This document shows, piece by piece, positions 54,420 to 62,415 of a stretch of DNA of 64,000 bases. Made by a program: the position numbers and the translations under genes. The notes under the pieces are model-generated. The model was not told where the DNA came from and did not search any database. It saw nothing but the letters and a program-made list of their open reading frames with translations. Source of the stretch: Hallella seregens ATCC 51272 (GTDB taxonomy: Bacteria; Bacteroidota; Bacteroidia; Bacteroidales; Bacteroidaceae). The stretch covers positions 1 through 64,000 of the forward strand of contig NZ_JADU01000019.1 of NCBI RefSeq assembly GCF_000518545.1. The letters are read 5' to 3'. Numbering within the stretch: the stretch's first letter is position 1; each line of letters opens with the position of its first letter.

Positions 54420-55955
54420 ATGCCCGTAAACCAACAGAAACTACCGGCCCGCGAGAAGATAGGCTACGCCATGGGCGATGCCGCTGCCAATCTCGTTTTC
54501 CAGATGATGCTGATGTTCCAGCTGATGTTCTATACCGACGTGTTCGGTCTCGAAGGACTTGTAGCTGGCACCGTGCTCCTCATAGCCCGCGTGGCCGATG
54601 CCTTTGTCGATCCGGCCGTGGGCATTCTCTCCGACAAGACCAGCACGCGCTGGGGCAAGTACCGGCCGTGGATACTCTGGACGGCATTGCCGTTCTGCGT
54701 GTTCTACGTGCTGGCTTTCTGGAATCCCGGCATTGCCGACAAGGCCCTTGTAGCCATCTATGCCACGGTGAGCTATGTGCTGCTCATGTCGTGTTACTCG
54801 ATGGTCAATACGCCCTACTGCTCGCTGGGCGGTGTCATGACGAGCGACATCGGCGAGCGCACCTCGCTCAACACCTACCGTTTTGTGGCCGTGACCATCG
54901 GCCAGATTGTGGTACAGGGGGCCACGCTGCCCCTTGTCGACCATCTGGGTGGTGCCAACCGGCAACAGGGCTGGCTGCTCACGGTGGGGCTCTTTTCCGT
55001 ATTGTCGTTCTGCTGTCTCATGGCCACCTTCCGCATTACGCGCGAGCGTGTCTCGCCGCCGCCCTTGCAGCAGACAAGCCTGCGTGAGGATCTGCGCGAC
55101 ACCATCTCCGATGCTTCGTGGCGTGCCGTGGTGCTGCTCACGTTCTTTCTGTTCATTGCCTTGGCCATGTGGAACTCGGCCATGAGCTTTTATTTCCGTT
55201 ATGCCGTAGACCACAAGTCGCTGGCCGACTTCTTGAATGTGTTGGGCATGCAGGTGGACAGGCATTATGCCTACAGCGTGGGCTTCTCCGTCTTCAACAT
55301 TTCGGCCGCTCTCGTCCAGTTGTTGGGCATCCTCTGCCTGTCGCAATATCTGGCCCGCCGCTATGGCAAGAAAGAGGTGGTCACCGTCTGCCTGTTGCTC
55401 ACGGCCCTGTTTACAGCCCTGTTTTGGATTCCCCAGAAGACCGACGTGCCCCTCATGTTTGTGCTCAACCTGCTGCGCAGTCTGGCCTACGCCCCCACCA
55501 TTCCTTTGCTCTGGGCCATGATGGGCGACGTGGCCGACCATGTGGAGTATCTCTCCAACCGCCGATCCACGGGGCTTTGCTTCTCCGGCATGACGTTCTC
55601 GCTCAAGCTGGGGCTGGGCTTCGGCGGCGTGCTCACGGGGTTCCTGCTCTCTGTTTTCGGCTATGCGTCGGGCGACGGCTCGGGGGCCGTGCTTGTGCAG
55701 AGCGAGATGGCCGAGACGGGCATCCGGCTCACGTCGAGCCTTGTGCCGGCACTCTCGCTGGCCGTGGGCGTGTGGGCGTTGCACCGCAGCCCCATCACCA
55801 AGGTCTACAATGAGCGGATGCAGTCCGAACTCTCCGGCCGCCGCTGGATTCGGCTGCTGGGTGCCGGCCGTTACACATCGGGCGCAGGGGCACCCACACC
55901 CTCTGCCGTCTCAGTTCAATCATCCGTCAAACATTCTGTTTCCAATGAAGAATAA
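54420..55955 (+). CDS. GPH-family sugar:cation symporter
   Basis: The 511-residue inner-membrane protein has about 12 transmembrane segments and GPH (glycoside-pentoside-hexuronide) motifs: GYAMGDAAANLVFQMM at the start, DPAVGILSDKTSTRWGKYRPWIL in the first loop and MMGDVADHVEYLSNRRSTGL late in the protein. It would carry xylo-oligosaccharides from periplasm to cytoplasm with Na+ or H+. The ATG at 54420 is preferred. The C-terminal 40 residues are polar and overlap the start of the GH10 gene by 11 nt, so the two are translationally coupled. Confidence 0.9.
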   Translation: MPVNQQKLPAREKIGYAMGDAAANLVFQMMLMFQLMFYTDVFGLEGLVAGTVLLIARVADAFVDPAVGILSDKTSTRWGKYRPWILWTALPFCVFYVLAFWNPGIADKALVAIYATVSYVLLMSCYSMVNTPYCSLGGVMTSDIGERTSLNTYRFVAVTIGQIVVQGATLPLVDHLGGANRQQGWLLTVGLFSVLSFCCLMATFRITRERVSPPPLQQTSLREDLRDTISDASWRAVVLLTFFLFIALAMWNSAMSFYFRYAVDHKSLADFLNVLGMQVDRHYAYSVGFSVFNISAALVQLLGILCLSQYLARRYGKKEVVTVCLLLTALFTALFWIPQKTDVPLMFVLNLLRSLAYAPTIPLLWAMMGDVADHVEYLSNRRSTGLCFSGMTFSLKLGLGFGGVLTGFLLSVFGYASGDGSGAVLVQSEMAETGIRLTSSLVPALSLAVGVWALHRSPITKVYNERMQSELSGRRWIRLLGAGRYTSGAGAPTPSAVSVQSSVKHSVSNEE

Positions 55956-57048
55956 ACTCATGCTCTTGTCGGCTTTCTGGGCCGGCCTGGCCGCTCAGGC
56001 CCAACAGCCGGGGCTGAAAGACGCCCTCGGCCCTTACTTTCAGGTGGGCGTGGCCCTCAACACCCGCATTACGGCCGGCGGCGACGCGCAGGCCGATGCG
56101 CTGGTCGACCGACATTTCAACACCATTGTGGCCGAGAACTGCTTCAAGGGCGGCGAGGTCACCCCCCGCGAGGGAGTCTACGATTTCACGGATGCCGATG
56201 CCGTGGTGAGCTATGCCGAGAAGCACGGGTTGCGCCTCATCGGCCATTGTCTGGTGTGGCACTCGCAGGCTCCCGACTGGTTTTTCAAGCATGCCGACGG
56301 CACCGTCGTCTCGCGTGACGAACTGATTCGCCGTATGCAGACCCACATCCGCACCATGGTGGGCCGCTACAAAGGCAAGGTCTATGGCTGGGACGTGGTG
56401 AACGAGGCCGTCGAGGACAATGGCGAGTTCCGCCGGTCACCTTATTATAATATCATCGGTCCCGAGTTCATCGACATTGCCTTCCGCACGGCCCATGAGG
56501 CCGACCCCGATGCCGAACTCTACTACAACGACTACTCCATGGCCAAGCCTGGCAAGCGGGCGGCCGTGTGCCGCCTCGTGCGTCACCTCCAGTCCGAGGG
56601 GCTGCGCATCGATGCCGTGGGCATGCAGAGCCACCAGGGACTCGATTATCCCGACCTGGCCGACTATGAGGCCAGCATCGACAGCTTTGCAGCCTGCGGT
56701 GTTAAGGTGAGCTTGAGCGAACTCGACCTCAACGTGCTGCCCTCTCCCCGGAATTTCGGAGGGGCCGGCATAGAGCAGAATTACGCGTTCCAGCAGCCGA
56801 TGAACCCCTATGCCGACGGAGTCCCGGCCGACGTGCAGCGGCAGATCGACGCACGCTGGATGGACTTCTTCCGCATCTACCGCCGCCATGCCAGCCAGAT
56901 AGAGCGCGTCACACTGTGGGGACTCACCGACGGCGACTCCTGGCTCAACGACTGGCCCATCCGTGGACGCACCAATTATGGGCTGCTCTTCGACCGCCAA
57001 GGCAGGGCCAAACCGGTGGTGGATCAGATAGTCAACCTCTTCAAATAA
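55945..57048 (+). CDS. GH10 endo-1,4-beta-xylanase
   Basis: The 367-residue protein has a signal peptide (LMLLSAFWAGLAAQAQQ) and a complete GH10 barrel: GHCLVWHSQAPDWFF (about 100-114), the acid/base E154 in WDVVNEAVEDN, YYNDYSMAKPGKR and the nucleophile E259 in VSLSELDLNV. It cuts internal beta-1,4 bonds of xylan. No binding module is attached. The start at 55945 lies inside the symporter gene, 11 nt before its stop, and is the only one giving a signal peptide. The GH43 gene follows after 18 nt. Confidence 0.95.
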   Translation: MKNKLMLLSAFWAGLAAQAQQPGLKDALGPYFQVGVALNTRITAGGDAQADALVDRHFNTIVAENCFKGGEVTPREGVYDFTDADAVVSYAEKHGLRLIGHCLVWHSQAPDWFFKHADGTVVSRDELIRRMQTHIRTMVGRYKGKVYGWDVVNEAVEDNGEFRRSPYYNIIGPEFIDIAFRTAHEADPDAELYYNDYSMAKPGKRAAVCRLVRHLQSEGLRIDAVGMQSHQGLDYPDLADYEASIDSFAACGVKVSLSELDLNVLPSPRNFGGAGIEQNYAFQQPMNPYADGVPADVQRQIDARWMDFFRIYRRHASQIERVTLWGLTDGDSWLNDWPIRGRTNYGLLFDRQGRAKPVVDQIVNLFK

Positions 57049-57066
57049 CGCCAAACCCTTATTCTT

Positions 57067-58032
57067 ATGAATCATCCCCGTTATCTTTTTCCCGAGGACT
57101 ATATGGCCGATCCCTCGGCCAACGTGTTTAACAACCGCATCTATATCTACCCCTCCCACGACAGGGACAGCGGCTCTGCCGAGGACGACGACGGCGGTCA
57201 CTTCGAGATGCGCGACTACCATGTGCTCTCGCTCGACCAGGTGGAACAGGGTTCCGTGACCGACCATGGCTGTATTCTCTCGCTCGAGCAGGTGCCCTGG
57301 GCCGGCCGTCAGATGTGGGACAACGACGTGGTGGAGAAGAATGGTAGGTACCATCTCGTCTTTTCGTGCAAGGATAAAAACGATGTTTTCCATCTCGGCG
57401 TGGCCGTAGCCGACCGCCCCGAGGGCCCTTTCGTTCCCCAGCCCGACCCCATTCGCGGCTCCTACAGCATTGACCCTTGTGCCTTCAAGGACGACGACGG
57501 GGCCGTTTATGTCTATTTCGGCGGCATCTGGGGCGGCCAGCTCCAGTGGTATCGCGACAACAAGATGCTTAAGGCCGAGCGGTTGCCCGAGGGCGATGAG
57601 CCCGCCCTGCCCGGCCGGGTGGCCCGTCTCACCGACGACTGTCTGCAGTTTGCCGAGGCTCCGCGCCCCGTGCCCGTCGTCGATGCCCAAGGCCGTCCGT
57701 TACGGGCCGACGACCCGCACCGCTTCTTCGAGGCCAGCTGGATGCACAAATATCGGGGTCGCTACTACTACTCCTACTCCACGGGCGACAGCCATCTGCT
57801 TTGCTACGCCACGGGCGACAACCCTTATGGCCCTTTCACCTACCGGGGCGTGATTCTCGATCCCGTGGTGGGCTGGACCACACACCACTCCATAGTCGAG
57901 TTCAGGGGCCGCTGGTACCTGTTCTATCACGACTGCGTGCCCAGCCGTGGTACCACTTGGCTGCGTTCGCTCAAGGTGCAGGAGCTGTACTACGACGAGG
58001 ACGGCGCCATCCAAAAGGTGAGCAATGACTGA
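57067..58032 (+). CDS. GH43 beta-xylosidase-like enzyme, probably intracellular
   Basis: The 321-residue protein lacks a signal peptide and begins directly with the propeller (RYLFPEDYMADPSANVFNN; candidate base D15). Other key residues are in GSYSIDPCAFKDDDG and the acid glutamate in RFFEASWMHK. It resembles GH43 subfamily 1 enzymes that remove xylose from xylo-oligosaccharides in the cytoplasm, which suits its place after the GPH symporter and feeds the XylA/XylB pathway. It is the last gene of the block before the regulator. Confidence 0.88.
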   Translation: MNHPRYLFPEDYMADPSANVFNNRIYIYPSHDRDSGSAEDDDGGHFEMRDYHVLSLDQVEQGSVTDHGCILSLEQVPWAGRQMWDNDVVEKNGRYHLVFSCKDKNDVFHLGVAVADRPEGPFVPQPDPIRGSYSIDPCAFKDDDGAVYVYFGGIWGGQLQWYRDNKMLKAERLPEGDEPALPGRVARLTDDCLQFAEAPRPVPVVDAQGRPLRADDPHRFFEASWMHKYRGRYYYSYSTGDSHLLCYATGDNPYGPFTYRGVILDPVVGWTTHHSIVEFRGRWYLFYHDCVPSRGTTWLRSLKVQELYYDEDGAIQKVSND

Positions 58033-58103
58033 TTTTTGGCAAGGAAAAGCCCTCGTCGGCGTGGAAAAAGGGGCGGACGTGCAGAATGCTGTCATATTTT
58101 GTG

Positions 58104-58111
58104 TAAATTTG
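58104..58111 (+). promoter_or_regulatory. -7 element for the hybrid two-component gene
   Basis: TAAATTTG ends 36 nt before the ATG at 58148, so the regulator can be transcribed separately from the operon it follows. Confidence 0.5.
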
Positions 58112-58147
58112 CATCGGTAAAACCATGCCGCCTAACCTTTTCACCTG

Positions 58148-61100
58148 ATGAGGAGAATCTTTTTATTATGGCTCTTTGTCCTGGCCGTCGTCGGTCAGCG
58201 CTTGCAGGCCCAGTCAGGATATTTCTATGATTCAGACCGGGTCTCCAGTAATCTCATTACCCAAATCATTCAAGACCGTGCCGGCCAGATATGGATTGCG
58301 AGCGACCGCGGACTGAACAAGTTCGACGGCTACCGTTTCACCAGTTACCTGCACAATTCGTCCAATCCGCGCTCGTTGATGAGCAATGCCGTGTCGTGCC
58401 TGTTTGTCGACCGGCAGGGCAACCTGTGGGTGGGAACCGGTGACGGCCTCATGCGCTACGAGCCCCACTCCGACGACTTCCAGCCCTACGCCGAGCCTCA
58501 TCAGCCACGCATCAGCAGCATGGTGCAACTCCCCGATGGCCGGTTGCTGGTGGGCACGGCCGGCTACGGCCTCTTTTCCGTGGACGAGCAGAACCACCGG
58601 CTGACACCTGTCCACGGCTATGCCAGCAAGGCCGAGGACCATTATTACAGCCGCATCTTCATTGACGGGCAGGGTAATTTCTGGCGGGGCGGAGCCAACA
58701 ACGTGTTCACCTGCCGCGATCGCAGCGGCCGCATTGTCGAGCGCAGGCTGGGCCAGGGCAAGGTCGAAGCCTTCATTAGCTATGCCGGGGGCGTGCTCAT
58801 TGCCACTCGCAGCAGTCTGTTCTTCGTTAAGAACGGCCGGCTGGCCGAGTGCCCCATCGACGTGAGCGAGATGCTGGCGGCTCATGCCACCTACAAGTCT
58901 ATGGCGACCGACCATTGGGGCAACCTCTACATCGGCACGCTTGGCTCCGGTCTCTTCATCGTGCCCAAGGGGCAGCGCAAGGCCCAGCGCGTGGCCAATC
59001 CCATTTCATCCTTCAATCTGAACACGGCCAACGTCTATGCCCTCTTTGTCGACCGCACCAACAACCTCTGGGTGGGCTGCCAGAAGAAGGGCGTACTCAT
59101 GATTCCCGACCACAAAGCCATCTTTTCCAACTGGGATTTTGCCGCCCAGGGGCATCCCGTGGGCTCGTCGGTGTCGTCGGTCTGCTTCGGCGACGGGGGC
59201 ACGGTGTGGACGGTGGTGCAGAACAATGGAGTCATTGGTTTCAACCGTGAGGGCCGCATCACGGCCCACCCGGCCTCGCCGGCCAACGCCTATTCCATCT
59301 GCCGCGACCGCAAGGGCCGCTACTGGCTGGGGGCCGGGCGCGGGCTCTACAGCTACAATCCGGCCACCGGCGGCTCGCAGCTCGTGGCACCGTCGGACGG
59401 CGATTTCGTGAACCAGGTGGTCGAAGGCAGCGACGGCAATCTCTATTTTTCCACTTTCGGCAAGGGCTTCGGCGTCTACAACCCCGACACCCGGGCCGTG
59501 CGTCATTACTCCATGTTCCAGAAGAGCAGCCCCGATGGCAGCCTCTGCAACGACTGGATACACTGCATGCTGCCCACCGCCGACGGCATGATATGGCTCG
59601 GCACGTCGTCGGGCCTCTCGGCCTACAACACGCGCACGGGTAGCTTCCGCTTGTTGCCGCCCGACTTCTTCGCGGGTACATCTGTCACCGCGCTGGCCCG
59701 CAACACCGACGGCAACATGGTGGTGGGCACCGGGAAAGGCCTCTACCTGCTCGACGTGCGCCGCCGCCGCATGCTGCCGTTCCCCGGTGCGGAGACCTTG
59801 AGGGACGAGGCCTGGCGCAGCATCGTGGTGGAACCCAACGGCGATTTCTGGTGTGCCACGTCGATGGGCATCTGGCAGTACCAGCGCCGCCGCCGCAAGT
59901 TTGTGGGCTATGTCCACGGCAACGGGCTGTCGTCGCGCGAGTATGTGTCGAACACCGAAGCCAAAGGCCCCGACGGGCGCGTCTATTTTGTCACCGGCTC
60001 GGGCCTCACCGTGTTCCGCCCCGCCGACCTCGACCGGGCCAAATGGACGCTCGGCGAGATTCACCTCACCAACTTCCTCATCAACGGCGAGCCCATCAGC
60101 GGCTCCACCCTGTCGTATGGTTCGCAGATTGCCGACGGCCCGGTCTTCGACAACAACCACTTCACACTGTCCTATCAGGACGACAGTTTCGTCATGGAGT
60201 TCTCGTTGCTCAACTACAACAATGCCGAGAACATCACCTATTACTACCGCATCAACGGTGCCAGCAAGTGGCAGCACACGGGCGAGGGCGTGAACAGCGT
60301 GGCCTTCAACCACATGGAACCGGGCTCCTACAGCATCGAGGTGCGCGCGTCCGACTATGGCATGCTCTCGCCGGTCAAGGTGTTTACGGTGGTCATCCGC
60401 TCGCCGTGGTATAGCTCCACACTGGCCTGGATGGTCTATCTGCTGCTCATCGGCGCCTTCGCCTACCTGGCCCTGTTCTACTACAACCGGCGCAAGACCC
60501 ACCAGTTTGAGGAAGACAAGATGAAGACTCTCATCAATGCCACCCACGACATCCGCTCGCCGCTCACGCTTATCATGGGTCCGCTCCACTCGCTTATGAA
60601 GCGCGAGGGGCTGGATGGCGCGGCCCGCGAGGAGCTGAGCCTCATCGAACGTAACGCCAACCGCATTCTTTCGCTCGTGAACCAGATACTTGACCTGCGC
60701 AAAATGGACAAGAAACAGATGCACCTGCACTGCCAGGAGACCGACCTTGTGGCCTTTGTGGGCGGCGTGTCCAAGATGTTCGAGTTTGCGGCCCGCGAGC
60801 GCAACATGGAGTTCCGCTACGAGCATCCCGAGGGTAGTCTCATGGCTTGGGTGGACCGCCAGCAGTTCGACAAGGTGGCGAGCAACCTGCTTGCCAACGC
60901 CTTCAAGTACACTTATGACGGCGGTATCGTCACCCTGCGCCTCAGCGAGGGCCACGACGGCGAGGCCGGCACGCCGCTGGCCCACTATGCCCGGCTGGAA
61001 GTCGTCGACAGCGGCGTGGGCATCAAGGAGGGCAATATAGACCGCATCTTCGACCGTTTCTTCCAAGGCGTGGGCAAGGGCAGCGCGCATGTCGAGGGAA

Positions 61101-62065
61101 CGGGCATCGGATTGAACCTCTGCAAGATGGTGGTGCAGATGCACCACGGCACCATTCACGCAGCCAACCGCACCGACGCGCCGGGCAGTGTGTTCTGCGT
61201 GCGCATACCGCTGGGCAACAGCCACTTCACGGCCGAGGAGCTCAAGCCCAAGGAGGAGCCCCCTATGCCGGAGAAAAGCGGCAGGAAACGCACGGGAAAC
61301 TACCGGGTGCTCATCGTCGACGACGACCCCGAGATACGCCTCTACGTGGCTCGGGAGCTGGGCGAATACTATAAGTTCGAGACGGCGGCCAACGGCAAGG
61401 AAGCCCTGAAACTGCTGCTCACGGAGCATTTCGACTGCGTGGTCTCCGACGTGATGATGCCCGAAATGGACGGCCTCACCCTGTTGCGCATGATAAAGAC
61501 CAACAGCAACATCAGCGACGTGCCGGTTATCATGCTCACCTCGAAGAGCGACGTGCAGCACCGTCTGGAGGGTCTCAAGAAGGGGGCCGACGCCTACATG
61601 GCCAAGCCCTTCAGCCTCGAAGAGCTGCACGTCACCATCAACAACCTGGTGAACAACGTGCTGCGCCTGCGCGGCAAGTTCTCCGGCGCCCAGCAGCAGA
61701 GGGACAGAGTGGTCGACATCCAGGTCGAGGGCTACGACGAGCAGCTCATGGACCGCATCATGAAGAGCATCAACGAGAACATGGACAATCCCGAATTCAA
61801 CGTCGATATGCTCACCCGCGAGGTGGGGGTGAGCCGCGCCCAGCTGCACCGCAAGCTCAAGGACATGACCGGCATCCCCACGTCGGAGTTCATTCGCAAC
61901 ATCCGTCTCGAGCAGGCGGCCCGTCTGCTGTGCGAGCAGAAGCTCAACATCGCCCAGGTGTCGCTCGAGGTGGGCTTCTCCAACCAGGCCCATTTCTCCA
62001 CCGTCTTCAAGAAACACTTCGGCATGTCGCCCTCGGAATACATCGTCCGGAAAGGCGGCAAGTAG
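58148..62065 (+). CDS. Hybrid two-component system sensor/regulator (HTCS)
   Basis: The 1305-residue protein joins all steps of a two-component system. A signal peptide is followed by a periplasmic two-propeller sensor (Reg_prop repeats such as GQIWIASDRGLNKFDG and GNLWVGTGDGLMRYE, residues 25-660) and a Y_Y_Y domain (to about 755). A transmembrane helix near 765-785 comes next, then a histidine kinase with H800 in NATHDIRSPL and the ATP site NLLANAFKYTYDGG. The receiver has D1101 in CVVSDVMMPEMDG, and a C-terminal AraC-type HTH (SLEVGFSNQAHFSTVFKKHFG) ends the protein. HTCS proteins bind an oligosaccharide in the periplasm and activate their PUL. Here xylan oligomers are the likely signal. 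Confidence 0.95.
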   Translation: MRRIFLLWLFVLAVVGQRLQAQSGYFYDSDRVSSNLITQIIQDRAGQIWIASDRGLNKFDGYRFTSYLHNSSNPRSLMSNAVSCLFVDRQGNLWVGTGDGLMRYEPHSDDFQPYAEPHQPRISSMVQLPDGRLLVGTAGYGLFSVDEQNHRLTPVHGYASKAEDHYYSRIFIDGQGNFWRGGANNVFTCRDRSGRIVERRLGQGKVEAFISYAGGVLIATRSSLFFVKNGRLAECPIDVSEMLAAHATYKSMATDHWGNLYIGTLGSGLFIVPKGQRKAQRVANPISSFNLNTANVYALFVDRTNNLWVGCQKKGVLMIPDHKAIFSNWDFAAQGHPVGSSVSSVCFGDGGTVWTVVQNNGVIGFNREGRITAHPASPANAYSICRDRKGRYWLGAGRGLYSYNPATGGSQLVAPSDGDFVNQVVEGSDGNLYFSTFGKGFGVYNPDTRAVRHYSMFQKSSPDGSLCNDWIHCMLPTADGMIWLGTSSGLSAYNTRTGSFRLLPPDFFAGTSVTALARNTDGNMVVGTGKGLYLLDVRRRRMLPFPGAETLRDEAWRSIVVEPNGDFWCATSMGIWQYQRRRRKFVGYVHGNGLSSREYVSNTEAKGPDGRVYFVTGSGLTVFRPADLDRAKWTLGEIHLTNFLINGEPISGSTLSYGSQIADGPVFDNNHFTLSYQDDSFVMEFSLLNYNNAENITYYYRINGASKWQHTGEGVNSVAFNHMEPGSYSIEVRASDYGMLSPVKVFTVVIRSPWYSSTLAWMVYLLLIGAFAYLALFYYNRRKTHQFEEDKMKTLINATHDIRSPLTLIMGPLHSLMKREGLDGAAREELSLIERNANRILSLVNQILDLRKMDKKQMHLHCQETDLVAFVGGVSKMFEFAARERNMEFRYEHPEGSLMAWVDRQQFDKVASNLLANAFKYTYDGGIVTLRLSEGHDGEAGTPLAHYARLEVVDSGVGIKEGNIDRIFDRFFQGVGKGSAHVEGTGIGLNLCKMVVQMHHGTIHAANRTDAPGSVFCVRIPLGNSHFTAEELKPKEEPPMPEKSGRKRTGNYRVLIVDDDPEIRLYVARELGEYYKFETAANGKEALKLLLTEHFDCVVSDVMMPEMDGLTLLRMIKTNSNISDVPVIMLTSKSDVQHRLEGLKKGADAYMAKPFSLEELHVTINNLVNNVLRLRGKFSGAQQQRDRVVDIQVEGYDEQLMDRIMKSINENMDNPEFNVDMLTREVGVSRAQLHRKLKDMTGIPTSEFIRNIRLEQAARLLCEQKLNIAQVSLEVGFSNQAHFSTVFKKHFGMSPSEYIVRKGGK

Positions 62066-62073
62066 CCGCCCTG

Positions 62074-62147
62074 GGGCCTCCCGCCCGTTGCAGGAGGCCC
62101 GCGTGCCCGTTCGGCCCCGTCGCGCAACCTCCGCGACGGGGCCTTTT
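62074..62147 (+). terminator. Double hairpin terminator after the HTCS gene
   Basis: GGGCCTCC (62074-62081) pairs with GGAGGCCC (62093-62100). A 12-bp stem follows (62113-62124 with 62132-62143) and ends in TTTT. Confidence 0.75.
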
Positions 62148-62154
62148 CGGTGGT

Positions 62155-62230
62155 ACGATTGCGCCGTAACGGCCGCGCGATTACGCCGTGACGGCTGTGC
62201 GATTGCGCCGTAATGGCCGTGCGAATACGG
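62155..62230. repeat. 22-bp tandem repeat array, 3.5 units
   Basis: Units at 62155-62176, 62177-62198 and 62199-62220 share the core GCGATTNCGCCGT followed by NANGGCNGN, and a partial fourth unit covers 62221-62230. Degenerate copies occur at 16191-16260. The interval 62231-62358 shows nothing else recognisable. Confidence 0.85.
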
Positions 62231-62358
62231 CTTGTTTCTTGTGGCATATCCCCGCTTTGGCGTGCACGTCATGCGGCCGCCACGGCCCCCGCAGGGAGAA
62301 TCTACAAAAACAAAATCATCTGAAACAAATCGAAAAGCCCGTAACACCCTCCGTTCAT

Positions 62359-62366
62359 TACCTTTG
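62359..62366 (+). promoter_or_regulatory. -7 element for the last gene
   Basis: TACCTTTG ends 49 nt before the ATG at 62416. Confidence 0.5.
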
Positions 62367-62415
62367 CAACAGTTTTATAAAGACCTAATCATCAACAACA
62401 AAGACCCAGAGGTTT

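Noticed and set aside
62155-62230. Possible CRISPR array from the 22-bp units
   Set aside because: The units are directly adjacent with no spacers, so this is a plain tandem repeat.
59006-62347. 1113-codon open frame on the minus strand
   Set aside because: It lies antisense to the HTCS gene, which has a complete and recognisable domain series. The long opposite frame results from high G+C and biased codons, and its translation shows no domain.
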